Assembly (NCBI GenBank): GCA_013146195.2
Contig: CM028378.1
Coordinates: 7,679,350-7,743,349, forward strand
Direction: 5' to 3'
DNA length: 64,000 nucleotides
Origin: Codonopsis lanceolata
Lineage: Eukaryota; Streptophyta; Magnoliopsida; Asterales; Campanulaceae
The notes below the pieces were generated by a model, which was not told the origin of the DNA, ran no database searches, and was given only the letters and a program-made list of their open reading frames with translations. This document shows, one piece after another, positions 46,346 through 57,775 of the stretch. The position numbers and the translations under genes were made by a program. Positions within the stretch are counted from its first letter, which is position 1, and every line of letters begins with the position of its first letter.

Positions 46346-46448
46346 AAATATTATGATTATCTTTAACAAGTTTAATTATAAACCCGCGAATTTCTAAATA
46401 GGGCTCCGTCTTACGGATCTAGGATCCGTAAGACCGTCCTATACAAGT

Positions 46449-47593
46449 TTTTGTCTTTATATTTATATAGACATGTTAAACCCGATCAATTGATTAACAG
46501 TGTCGATCACCAGAGAATGTATGTTTACTGTTTACGATCTTACATATTTGAACTTTTTCAAGTGCATAAGAATAAAACTGTCATAAACGAGGACGTGCCC
46601 TCCTCTCATCCCAGTTACACTACTAAATAAAAATTATCGCTTCTCTTAAAAGCATAGTTTCGACGTGAACACTACCTAGAGTAGATATGTTAATCTAGTC
46701 AGTCATATCGTTATCGATTTTGATCTCTAATAGGTTAAAGTTTAAATGATCTGGTTTAAACGGGTCACTAAAATAACAAATATGTCCCTAACCCAATCGG
46801 TTTCAATTTAAACGAGCCGCTGCTGTGCTACACATAATTTTTTTAATAAAGCTTGTATTTAAATTTAAACCTCGAAATCAAGTAATCAACACAAATTAAA
46901 CAAAAAAGTTCACCTAAGTAATAAAATTCAAAACACAAATCATTGAAGCTTCATAATTTACTTTAGTTCAATCAATCAAATTGTTTAATTAATAGTCATA
47001 ACATAAGTACGTATTATTAGATCAAGTCAATTTAATTTAGTTTTATGTTGTTTTCACTCAAGGTATTTTAGTAATTTATTAGAATGAAGTGGACTATCTA
47101 GTTATGTTTTGTTGGAATCTTCGTACATGGCGGAATAACGTACGCTTTCATACCAGGGGTTGCATTGGTGACTCGAAAATTCCAGTAGAGATGTTAGTCG
47201 CACCAACCATGTGGATTTCGATCTAACCCTGTCGATTTCAGTCTCTAATAGATTGTGGTTTAAATGGTTTCATTTAAACGGGTCACTAAAAAATTCACAC
47301 CTAACCCTTGCTTTTTTCTGTTTAAAACAGTTGAAGCCTACGATTTTTGATCTTATTAACATCTCTACCCGGAGCAGTATCATCATGTATAGCAATAGCC
47401 AATAACAACTTCATGGTGACCTCCACTATCACTTCTACCACCAATCACTAACTATGCTGCGATCAAGAACAAATTTGACCTAGACTACCTAGTGAACTTC
47501 AATTGAATCAGACCTCTATATCCAAGTGAAAAATAGTAAAAATAATTAGAACAAAAGATGAGATCTCGGTGGCCTTCCCTTATTATAAAAGTA
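46449..47593. other. A/T-rich intergenic DNA with a diverged direct repeat
   Basis: The stretches 46675-46800 and 47185-47300 share CTCTAATAG and TTTAAACGGGTCACTAAAA in the same order, so they are old direct repeats. No gene seen. Confidence 0.4.
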
Positions 47594-47744
47594 TGTCTCT
47601 TGTAACATCGTTTTATAGATCTTAATTCATAAAACAGAGTCAATTTTTTTACAGTTTAACCCACCAACACATGATAAATCGAACAAAAAAGATCCATCTT
47701 ATAAAAAAATATTTATAAAATTGTCTTACTCAAGTTTTTGCCTA
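47594..47744. mobile_element. Short MITE of the foldback family
   Basis: Left GTCTCTTGTAACATCGTTTT and right AAATTGTCTTACTCAAGTTT are inverted relatives of the 44609-46448 ends; the inner parts ATAGATCTTAATTCATAAAA and GATCCATCTTATAA keep the same palindromic layout. About 150 bp. Borders approximate. Confidence 0.5.
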
Positions 47745-47977
47745 ATTATAATTGCCTAGAGTTGGTGGTCTTCTTTAACTAAGGTCTATTCCTATGTTTG
47801 GCCCTCAATTTTTCAGCAAAAGAATTGTTTAAAAAAAACAAGAAAAAGAAAGAAATCACTAAAAATTATATAAACTTATCGTAAAAATGAGAATTTAAGA
47901 TTCATTACAAAATTTGTGTACTGATAAAGTTGGAGAGCACTAGGTAGAGAAAGAGTACATTTTTAGTTTATATAAAA

Positions 47978-48016
<39 letters not shown>

Positions 48017-48376
48017 TTTTTTTCTTTCCAAAACACAATCCATTAATTAACTTTTATGAATAATTGTGGGTCGATCCCTTTTTCTGAAATTATAACCTCT
48101 ACAATGCCAATTTTTTATTTTCAACCGCACAAGTCTACTTTTCTTTTCTTTTTTCCTAAAACAACCCTCCATTTTTCTTCCTTCATTTATTCTTTCTTTC
48201 TTCATAACTCTCTTTTTTTCCGTCTCTTTTTCTTTCCAAAGACAACCTTAGGATCTTAAGAAGACGAAGCAAACCTAGATCTTGATCTTCAAAAATCGTG
48301 TATACGTTTGCTTTTATTTGCTTTATTTATTGTGTTATTTCTTCTCTTTTTCTCTCTAGATCCAGCAAATATAGAT
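47745..48376. other. Intergenic DNA with (TC)n(TA)n microsatellite
   Basis: A TC run (about 47979-47995) followed by a TA run (to about 48016), then CT-rich sequence up to the gypsy LTR. No gene seen. Confidence 0.5.
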
Positions 48377-49695
48377 TGATGTGTCTTAAATTTATCTTGC
48401 AAGTGCACAAGACTATTGTAGAATAGATATATGGAAGCATGGGTCGAACCTTAGAGAGAATGAATTAAAAAGGATTTAATCTAAACTAATTAAAATAATT
48501 GCAATAAAATAAAAGAGGGGTTTTTGTTTTTGAATCAAAATTTAATACTAAATTAAACTACTGAAAGGAATCTAAAATTAACTACTTGCAGAAGACTGAA
48601 TTTATGAAGGTTTTATGGATGAGAAAAGTCTAGGTATTGGGATTCACTTGTATCTCCTTTTATGTGTATTGGTCTAAATATATCTATCAACTATGGGTCC
48701 TACCGCTAGGTAAAGGATTGGGACTTACGGTCGATGATTGCAATCCTTAGTACTCCGCTTTGGCTGTGCTTTCATGGTCTGTCCACACAGTAATTAAAAG
48801 TCCATTAAGTTTCATATGAATTAAAGCATGGAGGAACAGACTCTATGGTACTCCATATTGCATTCCACCAGACAATACGAACCTAGATCTTCTCCTTAGC
48901 CTACGGTCGGGAATCAGAGAGACCTATTTATCAATTAGGTTGGCCAGTGTAGAACTTATGCATTAGATGGTGCAGTTCATCATACCACGAGCTTACACAT
49001 TCATTAACGCAGCCTAATATGCGATAATTTCAATGTAAACCAATTATAATCTAATATGATAAACAATAAATTGATAGAATAAGAATATATTAACACATAA
49101 AATTCGATATAAAGTTACCTCCAATACCTAGGATGGAGAAGTTAGTTCATCATAGATGATGAACACAACATATGAATGGATTGGATCATCTTCAATCTTC
49201 AATAATTGAAAGTAAAACTAAATTACAAAGTATTTTTGCCTATTAAGAGTGCTTAAGAGCAGCCTAATTTGACCTAAAAACTGATGATATAAAGCTTGTA
49301 GAGGTAGGGTTTTATTTATACTAGCTAGGGTTTTGGGGAAAAGACAAAATCTGCCCATGCTGAAAATCGGGGTTGAGCGGTCGCTCAACCTATGCCCTGA
49401 GCGATCGCTCAGGCTCCTACTTCCGAATTCTTGCTTTTTTTGCGACTCGCAGCCTCTCCTCGGCCTCCGAACAATCTTTTTAGCCCTTTTGATCCTTCTT
49501 CTTTAGCAAAATTGCACTTAGGCCATTGGAAACTTCATATAACTGCAAAATGGCCTGAAATACATCTTTTTCCTCAACTTTAGCCTGAAACTCATAAAAC
49601 ACTAAAACTCATATCAAAAGCTTCGGAAACTAGCAGAAAAGCACAATCTAAGTAGGAATATATACACAATAGATGCATATAAAACACATCTATCA
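48377..49695 (-). repeat. 3' LTR of gypsy element
   Basis: Minus-strand start TGATAGATGTGTTTTATATG, end AAGACACATCA; about 1.32 kb. It is preceded (minus strand) by a PPT. A related LTR lies at 58468-59751 in opposite orientation, sharing CAAGACTATTGTAGAATAG and GTCGAACC. Contains a cluster of short palindromes around 49373-49413. Confidence 0.78.
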
Positions 49696-49712
49696 AATAC
49701 CCCAAAACTTAG
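49696..49712 (-). other. Polypurine tract of gypsy element
   Basis: On the minus strand CTAAGTTTTGGGGTATT abuts the LTR start, the right place and composition for plus-strand priming. Confidence 0.65.
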
Positions 49713-51933
49713 ACTTTGCTCGTTCGCGAGTAAGCATATAAATACAAAAGCAATTAAACAAAAAAACAATATAGAAATAACAAAAAAAATTTGGAGGGTG
49801 ACACTATTTACACTCCTCTAGAAATCCACAAACTCAAGGAGACTTAAGAGAGCGACTCGACTATGCAGATAAATACAAAAAAATTAAAATTAAAACTAGA
49901 AAAACGGAAAATAAAATAAAGAAAATATTTTTGGTTATTATTCTCAAGTCATATAGTGCGAAAATTAACGGTATTCTCAAGCAATGCTCTACACATGCAT
50001 AAGGACTAATTCCAGTACCAAATAGGTTCACTCTATCATGGAAATAGTACTATGATTGATCAAATTGTGTGAACTCCCACTCAAATAGTATATCTAAAAT
50101 TAAACAGTTTAATCAAGCAAAGCACAACATTCATTCTCTCCATATTTTTAAAATCAAACCAATCATGCATTAAAAAAGAGAGTCTACCATCAGTATCTGG
50201 TCACTTAACAGAAAAGAGAATAATAAGGAATCAAACATGCTTATACATCCATCCCATGCAATTCCTATGTATGAATACACTGCTCTTATTTCTCAGTTAC
50301 TTGTAATAGCTCAGATTATGCTAACACGTTGGGCTTAACCAAAAAGTGTATATGAATTATGGATCAATTAACATGTATTAATCATATCAAGGAAGATACA
50401 GCATGATAAAGCGACACTAGATCAATAGGATTTTAACAAGCTTGTAATGTAAGGCCAGGGTAAATGGGTAACAATAAGAGGGAAATAAATTTTAAGCGAG
50501 AGAGCACAACTACCCAATTTCCCCATTGCTTCCATTGAATGGATACATGCATTAGGCTAGGACCTGAAAAGACAAAGACGTGGGGCAATTTTTCCCCCAA
50601 ACTTGCATTTCGCTATCTATTTTCTTTTATAACTAAGTGCCCATTCGCCTTTTTCTTTTGTTGGCTATGCCATTTTTCACTTTGTTTTGCACTCCTCATA
50701 TTCTTTTTAATCTTCTGATCATTTATTTTTATCTTCTTCACTCCGTTTCCCCCTTCTTTTTTTTTTTGATAACGGAGAATACAAGGAAGAAGATGAAATC
50801 ATAGGAGGATATAATAATGACAATCCATGCAACATCAATTTCCCCACCCAAATTCTACTCTTTCCAAGGTAGGCTAAAGTGTATAAACTTTTAGGGCTAA
50901 GTTAATGTGGATAAAAGAAATGATGTTGAATGGGGGTCGATATGTGCTTTTGCACACGTCATTCTTTTAATAAAGCTCAAAAAGGGACACTAGAGATATA
51001 ATATAGATAGGTCAGGAAGCTGAAAAGGCTCAAACGATCCAAAGATGACCTAAATCATGTCTTAGTGCCAAATCATCATGCAAAATTCCATAGAAAATGA
51101 AATATAATTATAAACATCACATCCATATATGAAATGAAGAATAGCTCCTAACGTGTTTGACATAAGCTTTCACTAGAAAAGATATCGAGAAATTAAAGAC
51201 TAACATGCAATCACGATTCAAAAGTGTGCTTGAGATATATTAGCAAGACAATTCCAAAAATTCTAATTTCTATAAAAGTGACCCTAAGTTACAAGTCAAT
51301 GTAACATTCGCATAAAGACAATTACTCTTCCTAATTAGGTGCACAAAACCAATCTCTTGGAGAATGTCATGTGAGCTATATACTGGATAAAAATGTCCAA
51401 GTCCTTCAATAATGGTGGGGTATGAGTACACAAAGGGATTAATCATAGGAAATTTACAAAACAGAGTAAATTCTGAAATGATTGAGGAAGAAGTCATGTG
51501 GGTCATAGCATTAATCATCATCGACTTAAATTCCGCACATGATTCGAGAATAAAATTTTTAAATTTTTTTATAAAAACAATTGGAGGTTGATGCTAATTA
51601 GAATAAGGCTGGATAAGCAGACAGCTGGGGTGGTCACGACTTTTGTCTCAGTATTTCACTTCATCAACTCCTAAAATAAAAAGAAGCAAAAATAAGAAAA
51701 TAGGTAAAAGAAAGGATATAAGGGATACTAGTTGTCCCATGTACATAGCACGATTTAACCACAAGTTCTCAATTCTCCTTAGGCTAGGACCTGAAAAGAC
51801 CCAAAACCTTGACTTCCCCCCCAAACTTAAATTCTATTTTGTCCTTAAAATGTTGGACCGAAAAATAAGGGAGAAAAACAAAGGAGAAACCGGATAACAG
51901 ATGGCAAATCTGTATAACGAAGGAAGACGCTAT
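49713..51933 (-). other. Long non-coding 3' region of gypsy element
   Basis: A/T-rich with no coding support. Two copies of a block containing GGCTAGGACCTGAAAAGAC followed by a run of C then AAACTT (50553-50610 and 51781-51830) give extra PPT-like tracts on the minus strand. Confidence 0.5.
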
Positions 51934-53094
51934 TTAAGCGTCGGCTCCAGATGAGCCAGGACCAAATAACGAAGGAGGACGCCATTCAGGGACAGTGTCC
52001 GGAGGCATGTTGAGGTTGGAGGCAATGTTTTGGAAAAATTGGGTATTATACACATAAAAGTAGTTTTGGTCCGCTAGACCCTGCTCCACACGCTGCTCAA
52101 TCCTATATAATCGATGATCGACATGCTGCTGGAGCATGTCAATCCTATGGTCCACGTGCTGATGGAGAGGGTCTAAGCCTAACTGGACCTCCACTAACTG
52201 GGTAGAGATCTCCTCCAAAGGATCCATCTCAACATCCTCGCCTTGGTCGGCGGGGTGACGGTCATAGGGTTGCCGTGTCCTATTAATGACACCCTTTTGG
52301 GCGACATTGGGCATCGACTTGATTCGCTCTAAATCGGGAGTCCACGTGACTCCCGCGGTAGCACAGAGGTCAGTGATAAGACTAGGAAAATGAAGGGTTG
52401 TATTCATGGTTTTCTCAACCATGCCTCTAAGCTGCCCATTGATAACCGTATCGATATCAACAGAACCCTAAGTTAGGATGGTGTAAATTAACACCGCACT
52501 ATTCCACGTCACATCAGACTGATGTGTCGTGGGCATCACCCTCGCACAAATAAATTTATAAATTCCCCTAGCCTGGGAGTTAAGAGAGACTCCCTTATGG
52601 AACGAGGGCGTCCAACCAACTAATTACGTACATAGGTCCACTCGGACCTAAACAAGGCTATCCTTGCACTAACAGTGGCCATCGGGATGTTATAAGGTAA
52701 ATAGGATTGATAATCATCAACCTTAACAACAGGAAAACGATAATAATCCTGAATGGCCGAATGATCAAATTTAACAAATTTACCCCGAACCCAAGAAGAG
52801 TTGGGGTCTTCTCTCATCACTTATCCACTGTGAGCATAGAACTCACGGACAATTAGCACAACGGCCTCACCTGGTGTAGAGCACAAGTTTTTCCAACCAT
52901 TTCTTGCGAAATGGTGTTTCAACTGATAACTTTTAAAATCAACACCGCGCTCCGGAATGATGGCCTTAGAATAAAAACTATTAAATAGTTTTGATAATGT
53001 TCGACGTTCAAAAAGTAGGCAGGATCAAATTCTATTGCCGGAGCAGAAGATGATGTGCCTTCACCAGAAGTTTTACTACGCTTCTAGGTGCCAT
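51934..53094 (-). pseudogene. Extra 3' ORF of gypsy element ('putative plant transposon protein' type)
   Basis: On the minus strand an ORF remnant starts near ATG 53094. It reads SSWVRGKFVKFDHSAIQDYY (near 52790), FICARVMPTTHQSDVTWNSA (near 52555), then TTLHFPSLITDLCATAGVTW (near 52405) and ends with a Glu/His-rich coiled stretch and the stop before 51934. These blocks match the protein commonly annotated in plants as a putative plant transposon protein found downstream of pol in Athila-type elements. Stops near 52467 and further upstream break it. Its molecular role is unknown. Confidence 0.65.
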
Positions 53095-53099
53095 TAAAA

Positions 53100-53700
53100 T
53101 TAATTAAGCAAAAAGATCACTCAAAACACTCCTCTCAAATCAGAAAACCCAACAAAGCTTGTAAATGACAAGAGTAAAATTACTCTAAACTAACAATTTT
53201 ATGCAATAATCAATTTAAACAACTAAAATGTGCATAAAAGTAGAAGATAGTAAGAAATACTCACTAATGTGAAAAAAAACTAAAGCTTTGTGGCTGGAAA
53301 ATTTGCCGGAAACAATGGAGGTCGCCGGAATCCGTTGGGGCAAAATCTTCACCGATCGTAAAAATTTAACTGATAGATGTGGAATGTAGGGAGATGGGAA
53401 GCGGAGTATGAAGTTTGAATGGTTAGATAAGTCGGAATCTTAGAGAGAAGGCAGAGAAATTTTAAGTTGCTTGAAGAGAGAGGGAGGGAGTGTACTGTTA
53501 TGTGCCTGATGGCTGTTCGGAAAATTTGAAATAACGGGGCAGAACGGTCACCCACCCTATGCACTGAGCGATCGCTTAGGCCAAAGATTAAAAAGCCCAC
53601 GAACTGGAATTTGCGCGATCGCTCAGCCTAAGTGCTGGGCGATCACTCAAGCTATTTTTCACAAATACTGATTTTTTTATTTATAAAAGTAGCTGAGTAT
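53100..53700 (-). promoter_or_regulatory. Leader/promoter-like region of the extra 3' ORF
   Basis: On the minus strand, CT-rich leader-like sequence (CTCCCTCCCTCTCTCTTCAA near 53490) follows a block of short palindromes with GCGATCGC cores (53565-53650). It then leads to the ORF start at 53094. It resembles a plant promoter plus 5' UTR, with a possible intron before the ATG. Part of it (CCTATGCACTGAGCGATCGC) matches the palindrome cluster of the 3' LTR, so it may be LTR-derived. Confidence 0.4.
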
Positions 53701-53991
53701 TAATTTTTAATCATTAAGGTACGAATATATCTTCCTTCGGTGCTTCAATAACCTAAAACTAATTACCAAATACATTAAATGAAAATAGAAAAAAAAAACA
53801 TATAAATACAACACTATTAAATATATCTCCCCCAAACTCAAATTTTGCAAATAATGAGATAGAGTTTAAAAATCTCAAAATCAAGCAAGGGTTCAAAATA
53901 ACTATTATACAACAACAAATTTGAAAATTAGTGGGTTGCCTCCCACGCAACGCTTTTGTTTAACGTCGTTCGCTCGATGTCAGTCAACCCA

Positions 53992-55803
53992 TCAGCCTAA
54001 ATCAAACACGTCCATCGACTCGACTTGTTTCACAATCAATACACATTCATAATAGGGTTTAACTCTATGTCCATTAACTTTGAATGTTTCGTTAGTTTTA
54101 TAGAATTTAAGCTCAACTGCTCCATGGACAAACACATTCACAACTTCAAACGGACCTGACCAACGCGATTTAAGCTTTCCTGGAAATAATTTCAACCTAT
54201 AATTAAATAAAAGGACTTTCATTCCATGATATAAGTCTTTAGAAAGAATTTTCTTATCATGCAATCGCTTGGTCTTTTCCTTATAAATTTTCATATTTTC
54301 ATAGGATTCTAACATATGCTCTTCTAATTCATTTAACTGAAGCATTCGTTTTTCACCTACTAGGGTCATATCCATGTTAAGGGTTTCGATTGCCCAAAAA
54401 GCTTTATGTTCTAATTCCACACGTAAATGACATGCTTTTCCATAAACAATTATATAGGGACTTAACCCTAATGGAGTATTATAGGCTGTCATATATGCCC
54501 AGAAAGCATCATTCAATTTTAATGCCCAATCTTTCATATTGGGTTGAACAGTCTTTTCTAACACTCCTTTGATTTGCCTATTGCTCACTTCCACTTGACC
54601 AGATGTCTTGGGGTGGTAGGGAATGGACAACTTATGAACTACCCTATATCGTTTGAGATATGCATTTATTAACTTATTAGTAAAATGGGTCCCTTGATCA
54701 CTTATTATTGCTCTTGGCATCCCATGTCTGCTAAAGATATTTGCACACAAAAATTTTATCACTGTCTTAGCATCATTATTTCTTGTAGGGATTGCTTCGA
54801 TCCATTTTGATACATAATCAACTCCTACCAAAATATATTCAAATCCTTGAGAGATAGGAAAGGGTCCCATAAAATATATTCCCCAAACATCGAAAACTTC
54901 CACAACCAAATTAGAAATTTGGGGCATTTCGTTTCTCTTACTTATACTCCTTGACCTTTGACATTTGTCACAACTCTTTGCAAACTGATGTGCATCTTTG
55001 AATAAAGATGGCCAATAAAGGCCAGATTGTAATACCTTCCTAGCAGTCTTTTCACCACTCAAATGTCCACCACAGGCAAAACCATAACAAAAAGATAGAA
55101 CACTATGGTGTTCTTCCTCGGGAATACATCTTCGAATTACCAAATCCGGGCCACGTTTAAACAAGTAAGGTTCATCCCAAAAATAATTTTTAACATCAGA
55201 CAGAAATTTCTTCCGCTCATGGTATCCAAAATCAGGGTTCACTACATCAGCCACAATAAAGTTCACAAAATCGGCATACCAAGGTTCACCAATTTTCACT
55301 GAATACAGTTGTTCATCGGGAAAAACATCTCTCACCGGAATATTGCTATCAATCAGATGCTTTTCAAAATATGGCCAAAGTTCCAATCTAGATAAATGAT
55401 CATCAACTACGTTTTCACAGCCTTTCTTATCCTTAATTGCAATATCAAATTCTTGAAGTAAGAGCATCCACCTAATTAGTCTAGGTTTAGCATCCTTCTT
55501 AGTCAACAAATATTTCAAAGCAGCATGATCAAAATAAACAATCACTTTGGAGCCTAACAGATAAGATCTAAATTTTTCTAAGGAAAAAATCATAGCTAGA
55601 AATTCTTTTTCAGTTGTTGTATAATTTAACTGGGCATCATTAAGAGTTTTACTCGCATAATGGATTACATGCGGTTTCTTATCAATCTTTTGACCTAAAA
55701 TAGCTCCTATGGCAAAATCTGATGCATCACACATAATTTCAAATGGTAATGACCAGTTAGGGCTAGATAGGATATGAGCAGTTGTTAACTTTTCTTTTAA
55801 CAA
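53992..55803 (-). pseudogene. pol: Gypsy RNase H and integrase
   Basis: An open 603-codon stretch. RNase H comes first ([18 protein letters not shown], then [20 protein letters not shown] and [11 protein letters not shown], near residues 20-100). An H2C2 zinc-binding region follows ([25 protein letters not shown]). The integrase core has [20 protein letters not shown] and [11 protein letters not shown]. The first catalytic Asp, expected in the GIDFMGP motif, is Tyr here, so strand transfer should be lost although the frame is open. The C-terminal part has [16 protein letters not shown]. The start shown is just the first ATG after an upstream stop; the domain belongs to a longer Pol. Confidence 0.9.
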
Positions 55804-55839
55804 ATTGAAAGCCTCTAAACAGTCCTTGTCAAAAATAAA

Positions 55840-56986
55840 TTATGTGTCTTTCGTAATCAAATTACACAAAGGTTTACAAATTTTTGAAAAGTCTTGAATG
55901 AAACGCCTATAGAAACTTGCATGCCCAAGAAAACTTCTAACACCTTTTACTGAGACTGGAGGGGGTAATTTAGAAATAACTTCTACTTTAGCTGAATCAA
56001 CCTCAATTCCTCTCTTCGACACAATATGTCCTAAAACAATTCCTTGGTTGACAATGAAATGACATTTTTCCCAACTAAGGGTCAGATTAGATTTCCGGCA
56101 TTGTTTAAGTACTAAAGTCAAATTATTTAAACATTTATCGAAAGTGTCTCCATAGACAGAAAAATCATCCATAAATACCTCCACACACTTTTCAATTAAA
56201 TCAGAAAAAATGGAGATCATGTATCATTGGAAAGTAGTTGGAGCGTTACATAGACCGAAAAACATCCTTCTATACGCAAAAGTGCCAAAGGGGCATGTGG
56301 AGGTTGTCTTTTCTTGATCTTCTGGGACAATTGGAATTTGGTTATACCCAAAAAAATCCATCTAAAAAGTAATAAAACTCGTAACCAGCTAATCTCTCTA
56401 AGATTTGCTCTATGAATGGTAATGGAAAGTGGTCTTTCTTAGTCACAGCATTAAGTTTTCTCAAATCAATACACATCCTATAACCTGTAACAGTCCTAGT
56501 TGGCACTAACTCATCTTTATCATTTTTAATCACTATGATTCTAGATTTCTTTGTGACTACCTGAACAGGACTTACCCATTTACTATCAGAGATAATGTAA
56601 ATAATACCCGCATCTAGAAGTTTAAGAACTTCCTTTCTTACGGCTTCCTCCATGTGAGGATTCAAACGCCTTTGATGTTCTCTTGATGGTTTAGCATCTT
56701 CTTCAAGGTGAATTTTGTGCATACACTTAGTGGGACTTATGCCTTTTAAATCAGCTAAGGTCCATCCTATCGTTTCTTTGTGTTCTTATAACACATTTAT
56801 CAATTTTTCTTCTTGCTCTTTAGTCAGTTTTGAAGAAATAATAACTGGCAAGGTTTCATTTTTTCCTAAGAAAACATATTTTAAATGGTCAGGCAAAGGT
56901 TTTAATTCTAAGACAGGAGGAGATTCAATAGAAGGGACTGACTTCTCGTTAAAATTTCCTAAGGATTCACGAACTATTTTCTCCAT
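55840..56986 (-). pseudogene. pol: Gypsy reverse transcriptase
   Basis: Minus-strand blocks in order: LPDHLKYVFLGKNETLPVII, HKIHLEEDAKPSREHQRRLN, WVSPVQVVTKK, YRMCIDLRKLNAVTKKDHFP, a frameshift within a T run near 56350, then the catalytic VFMDDFSVYG and LGHIVSKRGIEVDSAK. Stops near 56787 and 55838 and the frameshift break it. Motif order is standard for gypsy RT. Confidence 0.9.
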
Positions 56987-56992
56987 TCCTAT

Positions 56993-57757
56993 TTATTCTT
57001 TTCCTTCAAATTGTTTTGTCAATTCACTAACTTCATTATTTTCACTTTTATCTTCGTTAGTTAGGAATTCTTCCAATTTGTCCTTTTTCACTTCTTGCAC
57101 TAAATTTTTAGCCACCATGTTTTCTATTTCATCAACATAGAAACGGTCACTCATATCATCCGGCTGCTTCAAAGCATTGAAGACAGAAATTTCAATTGTT
57201 TCTCCCATAGCAGTCATGGACAATTTTCCATTCTTAACATTGATCACCGTATTGGTTGTAGCCATAAATGGTCTTCCAAGAAGAAGAAGAGGTGATTCTT
57301 CGATAGCATTAGCTCGATTTTCCATTTCAAGTACCACAAAATCGACAGGCATAATTAATTTCTCTACTTGGACCAAAATATCTTCCACCATTCCTAATGG
57401 GTGCTTAACTGATCGATCTGCTAGTTGCAATGCTATTGAACTAGGTTTTAATTCTCCTAATCCTAATTGTTTATATACCGAAAAGGGCATCAAATTGATA
57501 CTAGCACCAAGATCCAACATCGCTTTGATTTTCTTTGAATTTCCTAAAGTAATATCCACATTAAAACAACTGGGATCTTTTAATTTTGGTGGGAGATTTT
57601 GTTGAAGAACAACACTAACATTTTCAGACATAATCACTTTTTCATTTATCAGAAATTTTTGTTTTCTAGAACTTAATTCTTTGAAAAACTTTGCATAAGC
57701 AGGAATAGTTTTAATCACATTCAATAAAGGTAAATTTATGTTCACCTTTGATAACAT
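56993..57757 (-). pseudogene. pol: Gypsy aspartic protease region
   Basis: AMLDLGASINLMPFSVYKQL near 57520 is the retropepsin active-site region with the catalytic Asp present, followed by LLLGRPFMATTNTVINV. The frame is open over 254 codons but separated by stops from gag and RT. Confidence 0.88.
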
Positions 57758-57775
57758 ATTATAAATTTCAGCAAA

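Larger units (their letters stand above)
44609..46448. mobile_element. Foldback DNA transposon with palindromic ends and tRNA-like arms
   Basis: The left end AAGACGGTCTTACGGATC, continuing through CGTAAGACGGAGCCCCG and AAATTCGCGGGT, is repeated in inverse at the right end (46385-46441) over about 60 bp. Each end also contains its own palindrome around GGATCC. Further inward both arms hold a tRNA-like module in mirrored orientation. The interior is tandem repeat and has no transposase. About 1.84 kb. Exact borders and target duplication are uncertain. Two short relatives lie at 19282-19435 and 47594-47744. Confidence 0.75.
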
